DNA of 64,000 bases, taken from the NCBI RefSeq assembly GCF_002959895.1, contig NZ_PPDD01000012.1, forward strand, positions 1 through 64,000. Direction: 5' to 3'. The notes under the pieces are model-generated. The model saw only the letters and a list, made by a program, of their open reading frames with translations, was not told the origin of the DNA and searched no databases. Every line of letters starts with the position of its first letter. The first letter of the stretch is position 1. A program made the translations under genes and the position numbers. The DNA comes from Veillonella infantium (GTDB lineage Bacteria; Bacillota; Negativicutes; Veillonellales; Veillonellaceae). Positions 24,478 to 33,799 of this stretch are shown piece by piece.

Positions 24478-25419
24478 ATGGAGGAAAAACAATGGAAGGG
24501 CATGGGCCTCGCCATTATGGGAGCTCTGTTTTGGGGGCTTTCAGGCACATCTGTACAATTCCTTGAAAATGCAAAGCATATCAATGTGGAGTGGCTACTA
24601 GAAGCGCGTTTGCTCATAGCAGGTATATTGTCGATAGGTCTTGCCTATATAAGGGATGGTAAGCGTATTTTCTCTATCTTTAAAGAACCAAAGGATATAG
24701 GGAAATTATTAGTATTTGGTATTTTAGGTATTGCTTTAGCTCAGTACTCATACTTCAAGGCTATTGCCATTTCAGGAGTCGGTATTGCTACGGTCCTTCA
24801 ATATGTTGCGCCTACGCTAATCATTATCTATTTGTTTTTGAGATACTTTAAAAAGCCATCTATACCAGAGTTTTTCTGTATTGTATTGGCCTTGGTGGGA
24901 ACACTCTGTATCGTCATGCAAGAAGGGCTAGATATTTCAAACTTTAATGTGCTTGCTTTATTCTGGGGGCTTGTATCGGCATCTAGTATCTGTGTATATA
25001 CATTGCAACCTATTGAGCTATTAAAGAAATATGGCACCACATCCATTGTGGGCTTTGCCATGTTTATCTGTGGTATTTTATCTTTAGCTATGTTTCAACA
25101 AGTAGAATCGGAAGCCCTCTGGGATGGCATGACCTGGTTAGGATTATTCGCCATCATCATACTTGGTACAGTCGTATCTTTTAATGCTTATATGGAAGGG
25201 GTTAGACTCATTGGTGCTATACAAGGCTCTATACTTTCATCATTAGAACCAATCTCAGCAGCGATCTTTGGATGGGTATTGCTTGGGAATCATTTTATGC
25301 TGGTCGGCATTTTTGGCATGGTTTGCATCATTGCTACTGTGTTTATTATTGCTTGGGATCGTCAACGACAAATTAAACGAGAAGTACTAAAAAAATTAAA
25401 TAAAGAAGAAATTGTGTGA
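24478..25419 (+). CDS. DMT-superfamily transporter, EamA type (copy 2)
   Basis: The 313-residue protein is a ten-helix EamA carrier and a paralogue of the preceding gene. Matching landmarks are LFWGLSGTSVQFLENA, GVGIATVLQYVAPTLIIIYLF, ALFWGLVSASSICVYTLQP and FNAYMEGVRLIGAIQGSIL in the same order and spacing. The C-terminus carries an extra basic tail (DRQRQIKREVLKKLNKEE) that copy 1 lacks. A strong GGGAGGGG lies 4-5 bases before the start. The gap between the copies holds a weak hairpin (24390-24429) that may be a terminator or attenuator, so the two may be regulated separately. The substrate is not readable from the sequence. Confidence 0.88.
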   Translation: MEEKQWKGMGLAIMGALFWGLSGTSVQFLENAKHINVEWLLEARLLIAGILSIGLAYIRDGKRIFSIFKEPKDIGKLLVFGILGIALAQYSYFKAIAISGVGIATVLQYVAPTLIIIYLFLRYFKKPSIPEFFCIVLALVGTLCIVMQEGLDISNFNVLALFWGLVSASSICVYTLQPIELLKKYGTTSIVGFAMFICGILSLAMFQQVESEALWDGMTWLGLFAIIILGTVVSFNAYMEGVRLIGAIQGSILSSLEPISAAIFGWVLLGNHFMLVGIFGMVCIIATVFIIAWDRQRQIKREVLKKLNKEEIV

Positions 25420-25501
25420 TCTACGTGTGTATGCTCTTTTGGGGCATACATTAAGGGCATAATGCTTTGTACAGAAGCGGTACAGTAGAGAAAGACTGTT
25501 T

Positions 25502-25554
25502 AAAAAACATATATTACTATGTATATTTATTAGGCATAGTGTGTATGTTTTTTT
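25502..25554 (+). terminator. AT-rich hairpin with T run, probable terminator
   Basis: A long imperfect stem (AAAACATATATTACTATG with CATAGTGTGTATGTTTT) is followed by a run of T. The 25420-25724 gap also has a GTATGCTC/GGGCATAC hairpin near 25430. No gene is seen there. Confidence 0.5.
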
Positions 25555-25724
25555 ATTTCTAAAAATATCAATATAAGTTATAATAAATATAAGAATTATT
25601 ATTGATGTATATAGAAATTTATAATTCTGTATACATAATCTTATTGGTTGACTATTTAATTAGCTATTTTTGTAGCTCTTTATATAGTTGAAGTATAGTA
25701 TCTATTGTATTTTAGGAGGTAAGT

Positions 25725-27020
25725 ATGTCTGTAAAAGATTTCGTACAACAACGCCGCGATGATTTTATTGCTTTACGTCGTGATTTTCATATGTATCCAG
25801 AGCCAGCTTGGCTCGAATATCGTTCTGCCGCTAAAGTAGCTGAAAAGCTAATTGCTTTGGGTTATGATGTGTCACTCGGTGCAGAAGTGCTTGATTTAGA
25901 TTCTCGTATGGGTTTGCCGAGCGAGGATGTTATGAAAGCAGCAATGGCTCGTGCTATGGATGAAGGTGCTGATCCTGAACTAGTAGAGAAGATGGGCTAT
26001 GGTAAAACAGCTATTGTGGCAACTATGAAGTTTAGTGATGATGGTCCTGTAGTAGCATTCCGTGCAGATATGGATTCCAATGATGTAATCGAATCTAAAG
26101 CATCTAACCATACTCCTGCTAAGAATGGTTTCCGTTCCCGTCATGAGAAGGCTATGCATGCTTGTGGTCATGATACACATATGACAATGGGCCTTGGTCT
26201 TGCTGAATATATTGCTACACATAAGGAAGGCTTGAAGGGTACTATTAAAATTATCTTCCAACCAGCAGAGGAAGGCGTACGTGGTGCTAAAGCGATGGTA
26301 AAGGCTGGCGTAGTAGATGATGTAGACTTGATGTTCGGCATGCATATCGGATTTAATGAACAGTTATCTAATTGCTTTGCTTGTAGTGATCATGGCTTTT
26401 TAGCGACTACAAAACTTGATGCTGTATTCCATGGTTATTCTTCCCATGCAGGTGGTTCTCCAGAAAAGGCTCAAAATGCCATGCTTGCAGGCTGTACAGC
26501 TGTTATTAACTTACAAGCCATTGCTCGCCATAGTGGGGGTGCATCTCGCATGAATGTAGGCGTTTTTGAAAGTGGTACAGGTCGCAATGTTACTCCTGAT
26601 GTAGCAACACTTAAATTAGAAACTCGTGGTGCTACTACAGAGATTAATGATTATATGATTGAACGCACTAAGACCATTATTAAAGGTGCTGCAGAAATGC
26701 ATGATTGTACCTTTGAAATTACAAAACAAGGTGAAACTCCTGCAGGCCGTATTAGCGATGATTTAGCTCGCGAAGTACAATCTATCATTGAACCATTAGG
26801 TATCTTTAAAGAAGTTCCATTCGATTATAGCGGTGGCGGTAGTGAAGACTGTGCTTACTTCTTAAATCGTGTTATTGATCGTGGTGGTCGAGCAACCTAT
26901 ATGGTATTGGGCTCAGCTATTAAAGCACCTCATCATAATCCATTATTCGATATCGATGAAGAAGACATGCTAAACGGTATTGTTGCGTTAGGTACAATTG
27001 CTACTCACTATTTAAAATAG
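25725..27020 (+). CDS. abgA: M20 amidohydrolase, aminobenzoyl-glutamate utilization protein A-like
   Basis: The 431-residue protein is an M20D metallopeptidase. Metal ligands are visible in order: FRADMDSND near residue 110, HACGHDTHMTMG beginning at residue 145 (cysteine and two histidines), QPAEEGVRGAKAM near 183, GMHIG near 205 and the C-terminal HHNPLFDIDEED. The stretch DLDSRMGLPSEDVMKAAMARAMDEGADPELVEKM between residues 60 and 93 is an insertion seen in AbgA-type proteins. These cleave acyl-amino acids such as p-aminobenzoyl-glutamate in the cytoplasm. AGGAGG precedes the start. The two next genes (a carbamoylase-like hydrolase and a DcuC-type carrier) run in the same direction with no obvious terminators, suggesting one uptake and hydrolysis operon. 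The substrate is inferred. Confidence 0.82.
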   Translation: MSVKDFVQQRRDDFIALRRDFHMYPEPAWLEYRSAAKVAEKLIALGYDVSLGAEVLDLDSRMGLPSEDVMKAAMARAMDEGADPELVEKMGYGKTAIVATMKFSDDGPVVAFRADMDSNDVIESKASNHTPAKNGFRSRHEKAMHACGHDTHMTMGLGLAEYIATHKEGLKGTIKIIFQPAEEGVRGAKAMVKAGVVDDVDLMFGMHIGFNEQLSNCFACSDHGFLATTKLDAVFHGYSSHAGGSPEKAQNAMLAGCTAVINLQAIARHSGGASRMNVGVFESGTGRNVTPDVATLKLETRGATTEINDYMIERTKTIIKGAAEMHDCTFEITKQGETPAGRISDDLAREVQSIIEPLGIFKEVPFDYSGGGSEDCAYFLNRVIDRGGRATYMVLGSAIKAPHHNPLFDIDEEDMLNGIVALGTIATHYLK

Positions 27021-27152
27021 GACATATTGATTGAGATATTGTGATGCATACATCCAAGCTATAGGTACATAACTATATAGATGTATGCATCGAAATATGT
27101 ATAGTGTGCTATATATTAGATGTAATATGAGTATTAGATTGTGAGGTGTTAT

Positions 27153-28397
27153 ATGATTCAACGAGAGCGTTTAGCTAAAGATTTTGATGCTATGGCACAG
27201 TTGACTGCACCTGGTGAGGGAATCAATCGCCTAGCTTTTACCGATGCAGATTGGAAGGGGCGGCAATATATTATTGACCGCATGACTGATGCAGGTCTAA
27301 CTGTAGAGATAGACGATTTTGGAAATGTGCTAGGCTATAAGGTAGGTAAGAATCCTGATTTACCGGTTGTCATGGTTGGTTCTCATACGGACAGCGTGCC
27401 TAATGGGGGCAATTATGATGGTGTTGTAGGTGTATTATCTGCTATCGAAGCGGTTCGCAGTATGACTGATGATGGTTTTGAACATGATCATACCATTGCA
27501 GTAGTAGACTTTATGTGTGAAGAGTCTAGCCGCTTTGGAGCAGCTACATTGGGTAGTAAATCTATGCGCGGTGAATTGACATTGCAAGATTTACATCGCT
27601 TAGTAGATAAACAAGGCATTTCCTTGTATGACGCATTAAAAGAGCGTAATTTAAATCCAGATGCTATTGAGCATATGGAATATAAGAGACCTGTAAAGTC
27701 TTTCACAGAAATTCATATTGAACAAGGTAAAGTGTTAGAGTACGAAGCTAAGCCTATCGGTATTGTAACGGGGATTGCTGCACCAGAACGGTTCTATGTA
27801 ACCATTCGTGGTAATGCGGATCATAGTGGGGCCACACCAATGAACTTGCGTCATGATGCACTCTGTGGGGCTTCTAAAATCATTCTCGGTATTGAGGAGA
27901 TTGCATCCATGCAAGAAGAGCCTCCAGTAGTGGGTACAGTCGGTGTAGTAGAGGTTGTGCCAGGAGCGATGAACGTTATTCCTGGGGCCGTTAAACTGGG
28001 CGTCGATATTCGCAGTATTTCTAAGGTGGCCCGTGATTCTGTGGTTACTCTCATTAAGGAATATATTGATGTTATTGCAGAGAAACGAGGCTTATCCTAT
28101 ACGATTGAGCCTGTTGCACAGGATCATCCTGTAGCGATGCATCCAGCTATGATTCGAGAAATTGAAGAGGCTGTTCAGTCTGTAGGCGTAGACTATATGA
28201 CCATGCCAAGCGGTGCAGGTCATGATGCCATGCATTGGGCTGATGATGTTCCTACAGGAATGATTTTTATCCCATGCCGTGAAGGTATTAGTCATAATCC
28301 GGCTGAATTTGCAGATATGGATGACATCGTTACGGGAGCTAAGATATTAGACACGGTGCTAAGAAAGCTTAGCTTAGAAAGTACTAAACTTAACTAG
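27153..28397 (+). CDS. Zn-dependent amidase of the hydantoinase/carbamoylase (AllC/HyuC) family
   Basis: The 414-residue protein belongs to the M20 branch that removes N-carbamoyl groups. Signatures are GSHTDSVPNGGNYDGVVGVL (residues about 78-97), the metal glutamate pair in CEESSRFGAATLGS (about 125-138), EIHIEQGKVLE near 190 and GNADHSGATPMNLRHDA near 222. Members hydrolyse N-carbamoyl-L-amino acids, allantoate or ureidoglycolate to ammonia, carbon dioxide and an amino compound. The start ATG 27153 is preceded by GAGG 6 bases away; the in-frame GTG 12 bases earlier overlaps that site. Its position between an AbgA-like hydrolase and a DcuC-type carrier suggests a route that feeds nitrogen from acylated amino acids. 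Which of the family reactions it performs is open. Confidence 0.85.
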   Translation: MIQRERLAKDFDAMAQLTAPGEGINRLAFTDADWKGRQYIIDRMTDAGLTVEIDDFGNVLGYKVGKNPDLPVVMVGSHTDSVPNGGNYDGVVGVLSAIEAVRSMTDDGFEHDHTIAVVDFMCEESSRFGAATLGSKSMRGELTLQDLHRLVDKQGISLYDALKERNLNPDAIEHMEYKRPVKSFTEIHIEQGKVLEYEAKPIGIVTGIAAPERFYVTIRGNADHSGATPMNLRHDALCGASKIILGIEEIASMQEEPPVVGTVGVVEVVPGAMNVIPGAVKLGVDIRSISKVARDSVVTLIKEYIDVIAEKRGLSYTIEPVAQDHPVAMHPAMIREIEEAVQSVGVDYMTMPSGAGHDAMHWADDVPTGMIFIPCREGISHNPAEFADMDDIVTGAKILDTVLRKLSLESTKLN

Positions 28398-28553
28398 GTT
28401 GAGTACTGTGGAATATTTGATGTAGATATAATTTAGTTAGCAATGTGTTAACTAGCTAAGATATCATATTTTACGTGGTTAGAAGGGTGTATTCCGCAAT
28501 AGAATGGCAGAGAATACTCGCTATTGGTAGGGAATACACAGATTGGAGAGATT

Positions 28554-29807
28554 ATGGTTATTGCCGGTATTGTTATCGTAGTGGCGACGTTTATTGCCAT
28601 TATTAAACAGTTTGAAACACGGCTCGTGTTATTATTATCGGGTTTGTTAATGTGCTTTATTGGTGGGCAACTTGGTGCTGGTACGACAGCCTTTGTAAAA
28701 GAACTTACAAATCCAGGCCTTGTACCAACTATTTGTACAGTGCTTGGTTTTAGTTATGTTATGGAGTATACAAAATGTACAGAGCACATGGTATATTTCA
28801 TCTCTGCAGGCCTTAAAAAAATGACTAAAATCATCATCCCTGGTGCTGTTATTATTACGTTCTTGATTAACATTGCGTTACCTACAGCGGCAGGCTGTGC
28901 AGCGGCAGTAGGTGCTCTATTAATTCCTGCACTTATTCGCTCCGGTGTGCATCCAGCGATGGCAGGCTCTGCTATTTTCCTAGGTACATGGGGAAGTGCA
29001 TTGAGCCCAGGTCTTATGTTTAACCCACAAGTAGCACAACTAGCAGGTGAAGACGTAATGACCGTTATTGCGAGCTTCTCTATGCAAGCTATTATTGGTA
29101 TTGTCGTAGCAGCTATCTTGCTCAATATCGTAGCTATCGTTAAGAAGGAACATACTGGCTATGTATTGAAAGATGCTAACGAAGAAGAAGGTAAAGAATT
29201 TAAAGTAAATTATTTATATGCTATCATCCCAATCATTCCGCTTGTATTACTCGTACTCGGTAGTAAACAAGTAGCGGTGATTCCAGAAATTTCTGTTCCG
29301 GTATCCATGTTAATTGGTACAGCCATCGGTATTATTGCTGTACGTCCTAATGTAACGGAAGCAGTTAAGAAATTCTTCCGCGGTACTGGCGATGGTATGT
29401 GTGATGTTGTGGGTCTTATGGCTGCGGCAGCAGCCTTTACTGCGGGTATGCAGTACATTGGACTTACAAGTGCACTCATTGATGGTATGAAGAACTCTCA
29501 ACAAATCGCTCAAATTGGTGCAGCCTTTGGTCCATTCTTATTAGCTGTTATCTCTGGTTCTGGTAATGCAGCAGCCCTTGCGTTTAACGGAGCTGTTACA
29601 CCGCATGCGGCAGACTTTGGCTATGGCATTATGCAACTCGGCTCCATGGCCCAATTAGGTGCTGGCATCGGTCGTAGTATGAGTCCAGTAGCAGGTGCAG
29701 GTATCATCATTGCTGGCCTTGCAGGCATTAACCCTATGGAAATGGCAAAACGCAATGCTGTACCATGTATTATTGCTACCGTAGTGATTATGCTATTGTT
29801 ACTATGA
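28554..29807 (+). CDS. DcuC-type C4-dicarboxylate/anion carrier
   Basis: The 417-residue membrane protein has about 11-12 helices. The patterns CTVLGFSYVMEYTKCTEHMVYF, PTAAGCAAAVGALLIPALIRSGVHPAMAGSA and GTWGSALSPGLMFNPQVA (first half), and SGSGNAAALAFNGAVTPHA and GIGRSMSPVAGAGIIIAG (second half), fit the DcuC/CitT-like ion-transporter superfamily. DcuC exchanges C4-dicarboxylates; relatives carry other anions or peptides. ATG 28554 was chosen because GGAGAG lies just upstream and the protein then starts at the first helix; TTG 28524 is less likely. As the last gene of the hydrolase operon it may import the acyl-amino acids that its neighbours cleave, as AbgT does for AbgAB. The substrate is inferred. 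Confidence 0.82.
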   Translation: MVIAGIVIVVATFIAIIKQFETRLVLLLSGLLMCFIGGQLGAGTTAFVKELTNPGLVPTICTVLGFSYVMEYTKCTEHMVYFISAGLKKMTKIIIPGAVIITFLINIALPTAAGCAAAVGALLIPALIRSGVHPAMAGSAIFLGTWGSALSPGLMFNPQVAQLAGEDVMTVIASFSMQAIIGIVVAAILLNIVAIVKKEHTGYVLKDANEEEGKEFKVNYLYAIIPIIPLVLLVLGSKQVAVIPEISVPVSMLIGTAIGIIAVRPNVTEAVKKFFRGTGDGMCDVVGLMAAAAAFTAGMQYIGLTSALIDGMKNSQQIAQIGAAFGPFLLAVISGSGNAAALAFNGAVTPHAADFGYGIMQLGSMAQLGAGIGRSMSPVAGAGIIIAGLAGINPMEMAKRNAVPCIIATVVIMLLLL

Positions 29808-29887
29808 TTAGATTAAAATATAGCTGTAAAACTATAAATTCATAAATTACAGATATATTAAAGACGTTAAACTTTAGAATACACAAT

Positions 29888-29977
29888 AAAAGAACCCTAT
29901 TTTGACATAAAAAACTGCACCTCCAAAAATTAGGCCCAATTTTTGGAGGTGCAGTTCAATCATGATAGGGTTCTTTT
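29888..29977. terminator. Nested bidirectional hairpin (13-bp outer and 19-bp inner perfect stems)
   Basis: The outer arms AAAAGAACCCTAT (29888-29900) and ATAGGGTTCTTTT (29965-29977) pair perfectly and carry a T run in both directions. Inside is a second perfect 19-bp inverted repeat (29913-29931 with 29938-29956) with a 6-base loop AGGCCC. It lies between convergent genes and should terminate both. Confidence 0.8.
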
Positions 29978-29991
29978 TACATATCTTTGTA

Positions 29992-31170
29992 TTATTTAAG
30001 TTTGAAGCCAATCCAGAGAGCGGAAATAATAAATAAGCCACCGCTAACCCAGAATAGGGTAGTAAAGCCTAGCCATGCCATAAGGCTAGCACCACCAACA
30101 GACCCTAAGAAATAACCAAAAAACAAACAAGACTGATTATAGGAAAATACTTGGCCTGTAAATTCTCGAGGCGTTTTTGAAGAGAGGTAAGTGTTTAAGG
30201 CAGGCAACATGCCACCTAAACCAAAACCTTGTAGGAATCTGATGATTGCCAGTTGATATACATCAGAAACATAGGCTTGAGGGATATTTAGAATCCCTAC
30301 ATAAATAAGAGATACTACTAATACTTTACGTGGCCCAATCTTGTCGACTAATTTACCTAGTGGAGAACTACTCATAAGTTGAGCAATACCCATAGCGGAG
30401 AATACAGCGCCTGCAATAAATGCTAGATTTTCTGTATCACTAGGAACGATTCCCTTAATGTATACAGAGATAACAGGTTGTAAGGACATGATGCATATTG
30501 CATAGATAAAGGACGCTACACATAATGCGACAATACTATTAAATTCCGGTATTTGCTCTTTCAACTTACGGATGGAAAGTTTTTCAGGATTCGGTTGTGG
30601 TACATAATTTTCATGGATGAATATAGTAGCCAGCACACCAGCTAAACCCATGAGCGTACCGACGATAATGAAGTCATTGCGAATGCCTACTGTATCTGCA
30701 ATATAGCCGCCCAATAAAGGCCCTATTAGTGAACCAGCAAGATTAGCAGATGCTAATAATCCTAAGGCCCAACCTGTCCGCTCAATAGGTGATTCTGAAG
30801 CTATTAATGTAATTGATGCCGAGTAAAAACCACTTACTAGACCTTGAACGAGTCGGATTAAAACAACCCCTTCGGGTGTAGTTTGAAAAGCAATTAATAT
30901 ATTGCATAATGCCATGCCAAAGCTAGATCGTATTAATGTAATTTTACGACCTTTTTTGTCAGCCACACGTCCCCAAAATGGCGCAGCTAAGCAAACGATT
31001 ATATAGGTGGCACCCGTAGCTAAACCTGACCAGAGGGACATTGCCTCTGGAGTTTTAACGCCTAAATCATGAAAGTATAAAGGTAGAATTGGAGCTAGTT
31101 GACTAACACCAAAGGCTGTACAGAATACGCATACTAAACTGATGTACACCGTTCGTTTCCACGTTTCCAA
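29992..31170 (-). CDS. Major facilitator superfamily transporter (drug-efflux-like)
   Basis: The 392-residue protein has 12 transmembrane segments. The MFS motif A is seen in the TM2-3 loop as APFWGRVADKKGRKI, and the corresponding second-half loop is SSPLGKLVDKIGPRKV. Motif C-like glycine/proline residues appear in SANLAGSLIGPLLGGYIAD. These features fit DHA1-type multidrug or sugar efflux pumps. I place the start at TTG 31170, because AGGAGG lies 6 bases upstream on the minus strand and the protein then begins METWKR directly before TM1; the in-frame ATG at 31227 has no such site and adds 19 residues. Upstream lies a 26-bp tandem duplication. The substrate is unknown. Confidence 0.85.
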   Translation of the reverse strand: METWKRTVYISLVCVFCTAFGVSQLAPILPLYFHDLGVKTPEAMSLWSGLATGATYIIVCLAAPFWGRVADKKGRKITLIRSSFGMALCNILIAFQTTPEGVVLIRLVQGLVSGFYSASITLIASESPIERTGWALGLLASANLAGSLIGPLLGGYIADTVGIRNDFIIVGTLMGLAGVLATIFIHENYVPQPNPEKLSIRKLKEQIPEFNSIVALCVASFIYAICIMSLQPVISVYIKGIVPSDTENLAFIAGAVFSAMGIAQLMSSSPLGKLVDKIGPRKVLVVSLIYVGILNIPQAYVSDVYQLAIIRFLQGFGLGGMLPALNTYLSSKTPREFTGQVFSYNQSCLFFGYFLGSVGGASLMAWLGFTTLFWVSGGLFIISALWIGFKLK

Positions 31171-31234
31171 AGTATCCCTCCTTTTGTCTTGTAATACATT
31201 TATAGCTATAAAAACTTGTAGGCTCATTTTTTGC

Positions 31235-31296
31235 CTAGTCTTTTGCTTAATGACTTTGAGCTAGTCTTTTGCTTAATGACTTTGGGCTAGTTATTT
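31235..31296. repeat. 26-bp tandem repeat between the MFS and Sel1-repeat genes
   Basis: A 26-bp unit occurs at 31235-31260 and 31261-31286 with one mismatch, followed by a partial third copy (CTAGTTATTT). It lies between the stop of the Sel1-repeat gene's neighbour and the MFS start, in the probable promoter region of the MFS gene on the minus strand. Confidence 0.8.
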
Positions 31297-31314
31297 CTTG
31301 CTACGAAATAATTA

Positions 31315-33546
31315 TTAATTATGTTTCTTTTTAACTTCTTCCCAATCGCTTAAGTCAGGAAGATTATTGCTAGTTATAGATTCCTGAATCCAGTAGTTGA
31401 TGGATGTTAAGTTGCTAGAGTCTCGTTCAAAGCCATATACGATGTCGTCCTCTACGTCGTCTTCTATCGTGATATAGAGGCTAATGTGTAAGTTTTTACC
31501 TTTTCCACGCTCGATGAAGTAGCTAATACCTGGATCGTCGAGGTTAGATGGGCGAACGGCCATGATATCATACTTGCCATTGGCTACGCCTTCTAAGGCA
31601 TCCTTAATCATTTGATTGGAAAATTCATATTGATTGAGGTAGAAAATATCATTGTCGCAAGTTAATACATATTCCCGTGGAGGCGTAGTATTTTTGTACT
31701 GTCTCTCCCATCTTTCATCAATAACAGGCAATGTAGCATAATCATAGAACTCTTTAATTAAAGCGAGCCCTTCAGGAATGGACATTTCTTTAAAGTATCG
31801 TATTTCATACACCGTAGGCTCCACGTTTTCATCCTGTCTACTAGTATCCTCAAGGTATCCGTATAGATAGATCGTACAAGAGTTTTTATCTTCATTGTGG
31901 AACATAACGATACTGTACACATCGTAAATGACGTTTTCTATGGATTGGCGATTATCGTAGATGATAAAGCTGAGATATTTTTGTGTATCCCATTCCCGTT
32001 GAATGAAATTCCAGTCGTATTTATTCGTGCGCCAACCAGTAGTAGAGTCCTCGAAGATTTCTAATACATCCACAGAATTTTGAGGCCATGTAGGTGGCAT
32101 AGGATTACAAGTTGTAGAAGATTCTTTTATGCCTTCTTTGTACTGATAGTGGCCATTAACGAGTTCAAAGGCTTCTAATCGTTCAGATGCTTCGTCAGGG
32201 ATTACCAAGGGCTCACCAGTACTTAACCAATTATCATTTCTTGTGTTAATACGTCTGATGCTTTCACGAGCATGTTCGTAGAACGTAACGGCTTGGTCTA
32301 AATCCGGTTCATTTGTAATGGCACCAATTTCGTAGCAATAGCCGGCTGCTAGTTGCCATAGATGGTCCGCATAGTCATAACTACCGTATCTATCGTGACA
32401 TTTGCTAGCCTGATTAACGCACTCTATGGCGTTTCTCATTGCAGGGGTATTACCTTTTTTGAAAGTAAATACATAAGCGAGATATGGCCAGATAGCATCG
32501 AGCGTGTAAATAGCTGGTTGTTGCAATAAGTGAGCAATGCGAGACCAGTCTTGGGACTGACCATCGATGTTCAAGGTACGAATAATGATGGCTTGCATTG
32601 TAACATAAGCGTGGTCGTCAAAGTCTAAGTAATCTGGGCTTATAGCAGCGCGCTCGTAATATCTGAGGGCCTTTTGAATATCCTGAGGGATTCTTTTGTT
32701 AGACTCACGTGGTTTTGCATAGTACTCGGCAGCTTCACGCAAACACATGCCATTATTCATGGCGGCGCCGCGCTCAAAATATTGGAGAGCTCGTTCATGC
32801 TCCCCACGTGATTTACAAATATCACCTGTTAAATACATCATGAGAGGCAAACCTGCTTTAGCACCTTCAAAAATGACGTGTTCTTCCATTTTCTTGTTGC
32901 CTTGCTCTACATAGGTAATGCGCAAGTTGCGGTATGCAATAACAAGGCCTGCCTCGGCAGATTTACGCAACCATTGCTGAGCAATAGCATTTACTTTATT
33001 GGCCAATCTACGTTGATCTGCTTGTACAAATAAGCCCTTTAAAAAACGGGCAAAGCCAGATGGTTCACCTTCATTAGCCACCTTTTTAGCCGATGGTAAG
33101 ATGTGATAATCCCCCCATTGGTATACATTGGCAATGGCGTAGGCACAGTAAGAACAACCCTTTTGGGCGCCCTCATAGACACGCTGGAATGCTTGGTCCT
33201 TCGTCATAGGCAACTCTTTTTCGATGGTTGGTGTCAGGGCTCCTGAGGTACGCATAGCTTGTAAAATGGCGATGGCACTGCCTTTACGAATAGCCGTATG
33301 TAAATAGCTATACGCCTTTGTGTCATCCTCAGGAAAGCCTGCCTCAATCCACGTGAACTGAGGGCCAGAATAGACGCGCGCCAAAATAGCGTACACATCG
33401 CCAATACCAGGAATCGTTTGGCCTTCCTCGTCTAATTTCACAAGGGTCTCAAGCTCAGCCTTGCCCGCCCAAGCGATATCTTTATTACATTGATGGAATA
33501 TTTTATTGAAAGACTGTTGTATTTGATCAGTAAAATAAAAACTCAT
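31315..33546 (-). CDS. Sel1-like repeat (TPR-related) protein, copy 1
   Basis: The 743-residue cytoplasmic protein has two parts. Residues about 45-450 are Sel1/TPR-like helical repeats (for example GDVYAILARVYSGP, CSYCAYAIANVYQWGD, AFERGAAMNN-like blocks and LDQAVTFYEHARESIRR). The C-terminal 270 residues form an uncharacterised domain rich in Asp, Tyr and Trp that ends with INYWIQESITSNNLPDLSDWEE. A second protein in this window (50617-52986, minus strand) matches it throughout, including FTWxEAxFPE-type segments and the same ending. Sel1 repeats usually bind proteins. GAGGAGAGAG precedes the start. I cannot name a function. It is divergent from the trp operon and could be a host-side scaffold or an effector-like protein. 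Confidence 0.75.
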   Translation of the reverse strand: MSFYFTDQIQQSFNKIFHQCNKDIAWAGKAELETLVKLDEEGQTIPGIGDVYAILARVYSGPQFTWIEAGFPEDDTKAYSYLHTAIRKGSAIAILQAMRTSGALTPTIEKELPMTKDQAFQRVYEGAQKGCSYCAYAIANVYQWGDYHILPSAKKVANEGEPSGFARFLKGLFVQADQRRLANKVNAIAQQWLRKSAEAGLVIAYRNLRITYVEQGNKKMEEHVIFEGAKAGLPLMMYLTGDICKSRGEHERALQYFERGAAMNNGMCLREAAEYYAKPRESNKRIPQDIQKALRYYERAAISPDYLDFDDHAYVTMQAIIIRTLNIDGQSQDWSRIAHLLQQPAIYTLDAIWPYLAYVFTFKKGNTPAMRNAIECVNQASKCHDRYGSYDYADHLWQLAAGYCYEIGAITNEPDLDQAVTFYEHARESIRRINTRNDNWLSTGEPLVIPDEASERLEAFELVNGHYQYKEGIKESSTTCNPMPPTWPQNSVDVLEIFEDSTTGWRTNKYDWNFIQREWDTQKYLSFIIYDNRQSIENVIYDVYSIVMFHNEDKNSCTIYLYGYLEDTSRQDENVEPTVYEIRYFKEMSIPEGLALIKEFYDYATLPVIDERWERQYKNTTPPREYVLTCDNDIFYLNQYEFSNQMIKDALEGVANGKYDIMAVRPSNLDDPGISYFIERGKGKNLHISLYITIEDDVEDDIVYGFERDSSNLTSINYWIQESITSNNLPDLSDWEEVKKKHN

Positions 33547-33736
33547 TCTCTCTCCTCTGCATAATAATCAGTAGAAGCTGATAACATATGTAATTTCAGT
33601 ATACTATTAGTGTTTAGAGGAACACAATATAAATGTTCTGAATTTGTTAGGGAGAATAAGGGGATATTATTTGATTACAAGTAAGCATATTAGATAATTA
33701 ATGAATCTAAGGATAAGGTGAAAGTTAAGATTATCC

Positions 33737-33766
33737 TTGACTTTCATTCTATAGAAAACGTATAAT
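33737..33766 (+). promoter_or_regulatory. trp operon promoter
   Basis: TTGACT (33737-33742) and TATAAT (33761-33766) with 18-base spacing lie just upstream of the T-box leader. The rest of the gap back to 33546 is AT-rich, with no gene. Confidence 0.85.
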
Positions 33767-33799
33767 CAGATTATAATTTTATACTCGCCTAAAAGAAAC

